A DNA stretch of 38,909 nucleotides from assembly GCA_050260055.1 (NCBI GenBank), contig JBLNBO010000028.1, forward strand, positions 1 to 38,909, in the 5' to 3' direction. Shown one piece after another: positions 34,822 to 38,909 of the stretch; position 1 is the first letter of the stretch, and each line of letters begins with the position of its first letter. Below the pieces are notes generated by a model. It saw nothing but the letters and a program-made list of their open reading frames with translations, had not been told where the DNA came from and ran no database searches. The DNA comes from JBLMYQ01 sp050260055. Lineage in GTDB: Bacteria; Bacillota; Clostridia; Acetivibrionales; UBA4821. A program made the position numbers and the translations under genes.

Positions 34822-35319
34822 TTAATACTTCGTTGGAAGTACAACATTTTCCATAGTTTGAAATCCACAATTATTGCATTTAAAATAAACCGTTTTTTTC
34901 CCTTTGCTATAGGTTGTACCTATACTTATTAATTCTTGTTTATGTTTAATTTTTCTCGTTCCACATTTAGGACATTTAAAAACAAAATTAGGTATATGTC
35001 TGGATGCTCCCAGAATTACAAGTGGTAATATTGCAACAAGTAAAAGTATTCCATGGGTATTTTTAAATAAAAATGTTAGGGCAATAGCTGCAAATATTAT
35101 CACTGCTGCACTTTTTAATGCGATTATTCTTCCTTTTTCGTAAATTTTATAATTATGCGTTGTGTCAATCTTATCAAAATTTTCTGCTAAATCTTTTGTC
35201 AAACTCCTAATTTCTAACCTTTTAAGTATTTTTAAAATAATACCTAATATAATAACTAAAATAATCGGTAAATAAATAATTAAATTAGCTAAACTATTGT
35301 TTTCTATTTTAAATGTCAT
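34822..35319 (-). CDS. Membrane protein with C-terminal zinc-ribbon
   Basis: This 165-aa protein has three hydrophobic segments (about 11-30, 66-87 and 90-106) followed by a cytosolic zinc ribbon: CPKCGTRKIKHK and, after ~20 residues, FKCNNCGFQTME, giving four cysteines. Such membrane-anchored zinc ribbons are common and mostly uncharacterised. A GGAGAG ribosome binding site precedes the start. It is convergent with the LysM gene and divergent from the membrane protein at 35473. No specific function can be given. Confidence 0.7.
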   Translation of the reverse strand: MTFKIENNSLANLIIYLPIILVIILGIILKILKRLEIRSLTKDLAENFDKIDTTHNYKIYEKGRIIALKSAAVIIFAAIALTFLFKNTHGILLLVAILPLVILGASRHIPNFVFKCPKCGTRKIKHKQELISIGTTYSKGKKTVYFKCNNCGFQTMENVVLPTKY

Positions 35320-35472
35320 AAATTTCTCTCCTTTAAATATAATTTCAGGTTTTCTGGACCTTTTTAGGTGCTTCTCCCCTCACTATAAATATAGCATTCT
35401 AATTAATAGAATACTATGTTAAAATTTAATTGGGTACTTTTACCATATTTTATAGTACCCCCGGGGGTTTTT

Positions 35473-36126
35473 ATGGAAAATCAGAACAAAAAGAAAAGTA
35501 TAACTATTATTGCAATTGCTTTTGTATTATGTTTGATTTTTGGATATTATTTTATTTATCCAATCTTAACCCAGAGTAAAGAAAGCAGGCTAGTAAAAGG
35601 CTATTTGAAAGATAGGTATAAGGAAAGATTCGCCAACATTACATTGCTAAATATTGAAGACAGAGAAGACCCAGTTAGCTGTGATGGTTCTACTTTTTTT
35701 ACGAACAAAAAGCGTAATTATTATTTTAGCGCTTATTCAAAAAAGAATGATTTAACATTTTATATAAAATATAATAAACTTTTAGGTATTAGCAGCTTTG
35801 AAGATACATATAAGGAATTTCTAGCAACTAAAAATTGTGCTAATGAAATTAAACAAACTATAGCATCTTGCATAGACAGTCAAAATAATAATCTCAATTT
35901 GAATATTATTTATCCTCCTCATGATAAATCATTTAGTTGTTATACTGTTGAAATAAATATTGATATTGATAAAAATTATGAAGAAGTTATAAACCGGGAC
36001 CTTAATTCTCCAGTAGTATCAATTCTAGATAATTTTCACTATAAAGAGGATAACTATAACACTATACATGTAACATTGATTTCAGAAAATGGCAAAAAAA
36101 TAAAGCTAGGTTATAATATAAGATAA
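35473..36126 (+). CDS. Membrane-anchored hypothetical protein
   Basis: The protein is about 217 aa. The ATG at 35473 follows GGGGGT in a CCCCCGGGGG palindrome and begins a short Lys-rich stretch (MENQNKKKS) and one transmembrane helix (ITIIAIAFVLCLIFGYYFIYP). The longer open frame from 35416 lacks a ribosome binding site. The remaining ~180 residues are external or cytosolic, polar and rich in Asn, Lys and Asp, with no known domain. It is co-directional with the Lgt-like gene 65 bases downstream and may share a transcript. Confidence 0.65.
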   Translation: MENQNKKKSITIIAIAFVLCLIFGYYFIYPILTQSKESRLVKGYLKDRYKERFANITLLNIEDREDPVSCDGSTFFTNKKRNYYFSAYSKKNDLTFYIKYNKLLGISSFEDTYKEFLATKNCANEIKQTIASCIDSQNNNLNLNIIYPPHDKSFSCYTVEINIDIDKNYEEVINRDLNSPVVSILDNFHYKEDNYNTIHVTLISENGKKIKLGYNIR

Positions 36127-36191
36127 TAAGGAAAATCTAGAAATTATCTCATTAATGAATAAATATTATGTTAGTAAAATATAGGTGCAAT

Positions 36192-36923
36192 ATGTCAGAA
36201 TATATAAAGGTATTTGATTTTGAAATTTCAACGTATTGTATTTGCTTTTTATTTGGAGTTATTGCAGGATTGATTCTAGCTTTGTGCATAAAAAAGTTTT
36301 TTAAAGTAAGCGTACTTGATACAATAGGATTATATTTATATGAACTTGTTGGGCTTTTTATAGGTTCTAAATTATTATATGCTTTAGAAAACTCTTCATT
36401 TTCTTTTTTTCAAACATTCCTTTCCGGCGGATTTTTGTTTATTGGGGGAATTCTTGGTGGTATTCTAGGAATCTATATTTATTCTAGACAATATAAACTA
36501 TCCTTTGAAAAAAATCTATCAAGCATAATAATCACTTTTCCTGCAATCTATTCATTTGCTAAAATAGGCTGTTTTTTTGCTGGCTGCTGTTATGGAATCC
36601 CTTACAACGGAATAAGATTACTGCCAATTCAGTTGATAGATAGTTTTTCTAGTTTTATTATATGTGCAATGCTGTTTATTTTAATCAAAATGAACTTCCA
36701 GAATAAATTAGCAGGACTATATTTTATATTTTTTAGCATTGCCAGATTTTCTTCTGATTTCTTTAGGGGAAAGATAGTAAAAACCATTTTCGATTTATCT
36801 TTAACACAATTGGTATGTATTATTTTATTTATTGCAGGTGTCCTTTTGATAACCAGAGCGAATAGGGATGCTTCCTACCTTACCCCATCCTCCAGCAAAC
36901 AAAAACAGCCTCAAGGTCTGTAA
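36192..36923 (+). CDS. Prolipoprotein diacylglyceryl transferase (Lgt)-like membrane protein
   Basis: The protein is about 243 aa from the ATG at 36192 (AGGTG five bases upstream). It has six to seven transmembrane helices and the Lgt-family signature region KIGCFFAGCCYG (about 124-135), a PIQLIDSF segment and SLTQLVCIILF near the end. In true Lgt the signature carries an essential Arg (G-R-I-G) and an upstream His in a HGG loop; here these are Lys and Ile (FIGG). It is therefore a divergent homologue that may not modify lipoproteins, or uses other residues. It follows a membrane-anchored hypothetical gene. Confidence 0.78.
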   Translation: MSEYIKVFDFEISTYCICFLFGVIAGLILALCIKKFFKVSVLDTIGLYLYELVGLFIGSKLLYALENSSFSFFQTFLSGGFLFIGGILGGILGIYIYSRQYKLSFEKNLSSIIITFPAIYSFAKIGCFFAGCCYGIPYNGIRLLPIQLIDSFSSFIICAMLFILIKMNFQNKLAGLYFIFFSIARFSSDFFRGKIVKTIFDLSLTQLVCIILFIAGVLLITRANRDASYLTPSSSKQKQPQGL

Positions 36924-36984
36924 CTTTCGGGGCTATTCGGAATAACAATATCTTCGAATATGTTAAAAACGCCGCTTGAAAAGT

Positions 36985-37019
36985 AAAAAGCTGCTGAGTT
37001 TTCTGCTCAACAGCTTTTT
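36985..37019 (+). terminator. Rho-independent terminator after the Lgt-like gene
   Basis: AAAAAGCTGCTGAG pairs with CTCAACAGCTTTTT with one imperfect position and a seven-base loop, ending in a T-run. The first copy of the 40-base direct repeat begins right after it. Confidence 0.75.
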
Positions 37020-37020
37020 G

Positions 37021-37060
37021 GTGCGGGAAATCCGGATTATATAGCTTGCACTGGTGAAGG
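37021..37060 (+). repeat. 40-base direct repeat, copy 1
   Basis: GTGCGGGAAATCCGG...TTGCACTGGTGAAGG is found again at 38697-38736 with 34 of 40 identical bases. GTGC/GCAC at the ends and CGG/CCG inside can pair. The pair flanks the 37074-38527 gene group. Confidence 0.7.
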
Positions 37061-37073
37061 AATTATTGCTATA

Positions 37074-37709
37074 TTAGAATACTTCGAAAAATATCCATCC
37101 TAAAACTGCATTGTATACATATCCCATCAGGTAAATTATACTGTTCCTTACCATAAACATTGGCATAATCTGAAAAACTCCAAAAGATAAATACTGAATA
37201 AAAATCAGTTCAACAATCAACCACTTCTCTCTATCTTTTTTAACCATAGTTGCTTTTATTAATATTGCACAATATGGGATACAAAAGCTTAAATATAAAA
37301 TCCAATTTATGCCTCTATTCTCCCATTTAAGCTTAGATAAATCTTTTAGGCTGAGATTTCTTTGTAGCCCAAGTTTATATTTCAAGCTTTCAAATTTCTC
37401 AAGAGAAAGTGGTCCATATTTCGATCCTTTATTGATATCAATTATCCAGTAATCTCCTTCTTCTTGCTTTGATAATATAAGCTTATCATTCCAGGCAATT
37501 TTCTCGGTATAACCTTCTATTTTTACTGGTCCCTCTACTGCAGCACCATCCTCATCCTTAGGTTGAATATAATAACCATGCCCTAAATCTATTATATCTA
37601 TAGAAAACCAATCACCTGCTCTAAGACTTGCAAGCCCTACAAATGGAGTTATTAATAATAAGATAACCAACCATATACTTAATAAGATTATTATGATTTT
37701 TCTTTTCAT
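37074..37709 (-). CDS. Multi-span membrane protein of unknown function
   Basis: In this 211-aa protein one N-terminal transmembrane helix (IIIILLSIWLVILLLITPFV) is followed by a ~100-residue soluble domain with DLGHGYYIQPKDED and WNDKLILSKQEEGDYWIIDI, then three hydrophobic helices at the C-terminus. No known family is recognised. Ribosome binding site GAGGA. It lies 49 bases after the HTH gene on the same strand, so it may be the third gene of the DUF2975/HTH unit, though it could have its own promoter. Confidence 0.65.
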   Translation of the reverse strand: MKRKIIIILLSIWLVILLLITPFVGLASLRAGDWFSIDIIDLGHGYYIQPKDEDGAAVEGPVKIEGYTEKIAWNDKLILSKQEEGDYWIIDINKGSKYGPLSLEKFESLKYKLGLQRNLSLKDLSKLKWENRGINWILYLSFCIPYCAILIKATMVKKDREKWLIVELIFIQYLSFGVFQIMPMFMVRNSIIYLMGYVYNAVLGWIFFEVF

Positions 37710-37758
37710 AAATCCTCATCCCTATCACCAATAATCTTTATCACCCAAACTACGCACA

Positions 37759-37989
37759 TTAAGTATCTTTCCCTTTGATTTTGTCATCATCTACATACTC
37801 CAGTATATCTCCCGGCTGACAGTTTAGAGCTTTACAGATAGATTCAAGAGTTGAGAACCTGATTGCCTTTACTTTGTTATTTTTTAATATCGAAATGTTT
37901 GCAAGCGTAATATCAACTTTAGATGCAAGTTCCGATAAACCAATTTTATTTTTGGCCATCATGACATCAAGATTAACGATTATTGACAT
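37759..37989 (-). CDS. Small Cro/C1-type HTH regulator (YozG-like)
   Basis: This 76-aa protein is a single helix-turn-helix domain: LDVMMAKNKIGLSELASKVD, ITLANISILKNNKVKAIRF, STLESICKALNCQPGDILEY. This is the YozG/Xre small repressor type regularly encoded next to DUF2975 membrane proteins. It begins 13 bases after the DUF2975 gene and probably autoregulates this operon. The genuine start is the first ATG, preceded by GGGAGATGAG. No effector domain is present. Confidence 0.88.
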   Translation of the reverse strand: MSIIVNLDVMMAKNKIGLSELASKVDITLANISILKNNKVKAIRFSTLESICKALNCQPGDILEYVDDDKIKGKDT

Positions 37990-38002
37990 AATCTCATCTC
38001 CC

Positions 38003-38527
38003 TCAAACTGTTAGATCATTTTCTTCTTTTATTAAAGCTGCCTGCTTGAAAACCTCTGCAAGGATTATCGCAAAAAGACTTCCCAGGAAGAATATCATTG
38101 TGATAACTATTGTAAGGAATGAGTTGTAGAAAAACATCTTAATGGCGAATAAAACTGCAATTGATAGCGATGATAGTGATATATTTCTAAAGCTTTTATA
38201 ATTCTCAATAACAAAAGGCGTCATTTTGCCAATCCTTGCTAATAGCCTTCTCATTTCGAAAATAATTACTAATGCGAAAAAGCCACTTAACAAGAACAGC
38301 ACAAGCGAAAAATAATAATTTTCTCTGCTGACAATGTTTACAAATATTGCTGTATCTTTGTCAATACTGTTTGCTAATTGGCTATCTGCATTAATCCGGC
38401 TTACTCCTTCGAAGTACCACTTCAAAGTAATTGGCAAGCTTATGTATATTGCAATTCCCGCGATGAAAACGAGATCCATAAAAAATTTAACAGCGCCAAC
38501 GAGTCCCTTTTTACCTAAGATATTCAT
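38003..38527 (-). CDS. DUF2975 family membrane protein
   Basis: This 174-aa protein has four transmembrane segments (about 12-34, 68-90, 112-130 and 137-158) and the family layout: a long extracytoplasmic loop after helix 1, then EMRRLLARIGKMTPFVIENYKSFRNIS between helices 2 and 3. The role of DUF2975 is unknown; it is typically paired with a YozG-type regulator, as here. The ribosome binding site AAGGAGGAG is strong and an excellent promoter lies upstream. The protein may sense the membrane state and affect the HTH partner; that is inference. Confidence 0.85.
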   Translation of the reverse strand: MNILGKKGLVGAVKFFMDLVFIAGIAIYISLPITLKWYFEGVSRINADSQLANSIDKDTAIFVNIVSRENYYFSLVLFLLSGFFALVIIFEMRRLLARIGKMTPFVIENYKSFRNISLSSLSIAVLFAIKMFFYNSFLTIVITMIFFLGSLFAIILAEVFKQAALIKEENDLTV

Positions 38528-38561
38528 AATAACTCCTCCTTATTTTTCCTTTCTTACTTTT

Positions 38562-38590
38562 ATTATACTGCATTCACTTTTGTTTTTCAA
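38562..38590 (-). promoter_or_regulatory. Sigma-A promoter of the DUF2975/HTH operon
   Basis: On the minus strand TTGAAA (38590-38585), a 17-base spacer and TATAAT (38567-38562) lie 35 bases before the DUF2975 start codon. This is the best promoter match in the window. Confidence 0.75.
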
Positions 38591-38696
38591 TATATTTTTA
38601 TCGTTTTTCGATATTTTTTTATTGTTTATCCTTATATTAAGCTTTTCCTGTCTAAAGACAGTAAAAATCAGGGCATTGCTGTCCTGTTCAGAAATA

Positions 38697-38736
38697 GTGC
38701 GGAAAATCCGGCACGTATAGTTTGCACTGGTGAAGG
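38697..38736 (+). repeat. 40-base direct repeat, copy 2
   Basis: This is the second copy of the unit at 37021-37060 (34 of 40 identical), in the same orientation. It is preceded by a small inverted repeat (GACAG/CTGTC around 38657-38683). It lies about 90 bases before the partial gene at 38826. Confidence 0.7.
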
Positions 38737-38825
38737 TGAACTAATTATATTGCATAAGGATTCAATATTATAAGATGCTAAAAAAAATAAAAATCTTACC
38801 GATATATTCCAAGAGGTGATTAGAT

Positions 38826-38909
38826 ATGCAGGTATATTTAAATATTGCAAACTCTATTTCAGGTCAGCCCCAGAATACTGAGAGTCCGACTGTAAGTACA
38901 ACACCTTTT
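38826..38909 (+). CDS. Start of an unidentified gene, cut by the window end
   Basis: An ATG with GAGGTGATTAG upstream opens a frame that runs without stop to the end of the window (28 codons: MQVYLNIANSISGQPQNTES...). The Ser/Thr/Pro/Asn-rich start shows no signal peptide. Too little is present to name a family. Confidence 0.55.
   Translation, partial: MQVYLNIANSISGQPQNTESPTVSTTPF

Overview
The window looks like a chromosomal segment of a low-G+C, spore-forming Firmicute, most likely a member of the Clostridia. This rests on AT-rich DNA, strong AGGAGG-type ribosome binding sites, a Gram-positive LexA (SOS) box, Rho-independent terminators after many genes, and a two-LysM protein of the spore-coat/cortex type. 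I cannot name the species from sequence alone. No tRNA, rRNA, CRISPR array, complete insertion sequence or prophage was recognised.

Region 1 (1-13.2 kb) holds metabolic and cell-surface genes. The 3' end of a PHP-domain phosphoesterase is followed by a G+C-richer histidyl-tRNA synthetase whose motifs resemble the eukaryotic/archaeal type. A tight eight-gene minus-strand operon follows, in transcription order: NitT/TauT-type ABC permease, ATPase and binding lipoprotein, an AMP-forming acyl/aryl ligase, a hydantoinase-like amidohydrolase, a nucleotide-sugar dehydrogenase, a left-handed beta-helix acyltransferase and a PIG-L/LmbE deacetylase. Divergent from it are a TIM-barrel sugar-phosphate isomerase-like gene and a B12-binding-domain-type radical SAM gene. 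Together these look like one uncharacterised pathway that imports a small molecule, activates or hydrolyses it, and couples it to a modified sugar.

Region 2 (13.2-21.1 kb) contains small hypothetical genes, an 850-residue-class soluble multi-PAS histidine kinase with no adjacent regulator, a SpoT-like (p)ppGpp-hydrolase-domain protein with a coiled-coil tail, and a secreted beta-rich protein. Its long intergenic gaps are filled by a modular, palindromic repeat family (about 0.25-0.7 kb per copy). Copies lie near 13.65-13.94, 18.94-19.63, 20.60-21.06 and 26.47-27.00 kb. Copies share inverted termini, a GAGGAAC/GTTCCTC hairpin and a G+C-rich module whose hairpin carries a compensatory base change between copies.

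Region 3 (21.2-29.3 kb) is an accessory, DNA-maintenance-like region: pcm, a BRO-N/DinD-like gene under a perfect LexA box, a DUF2075/Schlafen-type helicase with a PD-(D/E)XK-like N-terminus, RadC, an aspartate racemase family protein, a von Willebrand A protein divergent from a helix-turn-helix protein, a GIY-YIG protein and a possible ADP-ribosyltransferase-fold protein.

Region 4 (29.4-38.9 kb) is an envelope region: a secreted protein, a 1112-residue secreted protein ending in a copper-amine-oxidase-N-like domain, the LysM protein, membrane proteins (one a divergent Lgt homologue), and a DUF2975/YozG-type membrane-protein/repressor operon. A 40-base direct repeat flanks this last operon. 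The window ends inside a new gene starting at 38826.
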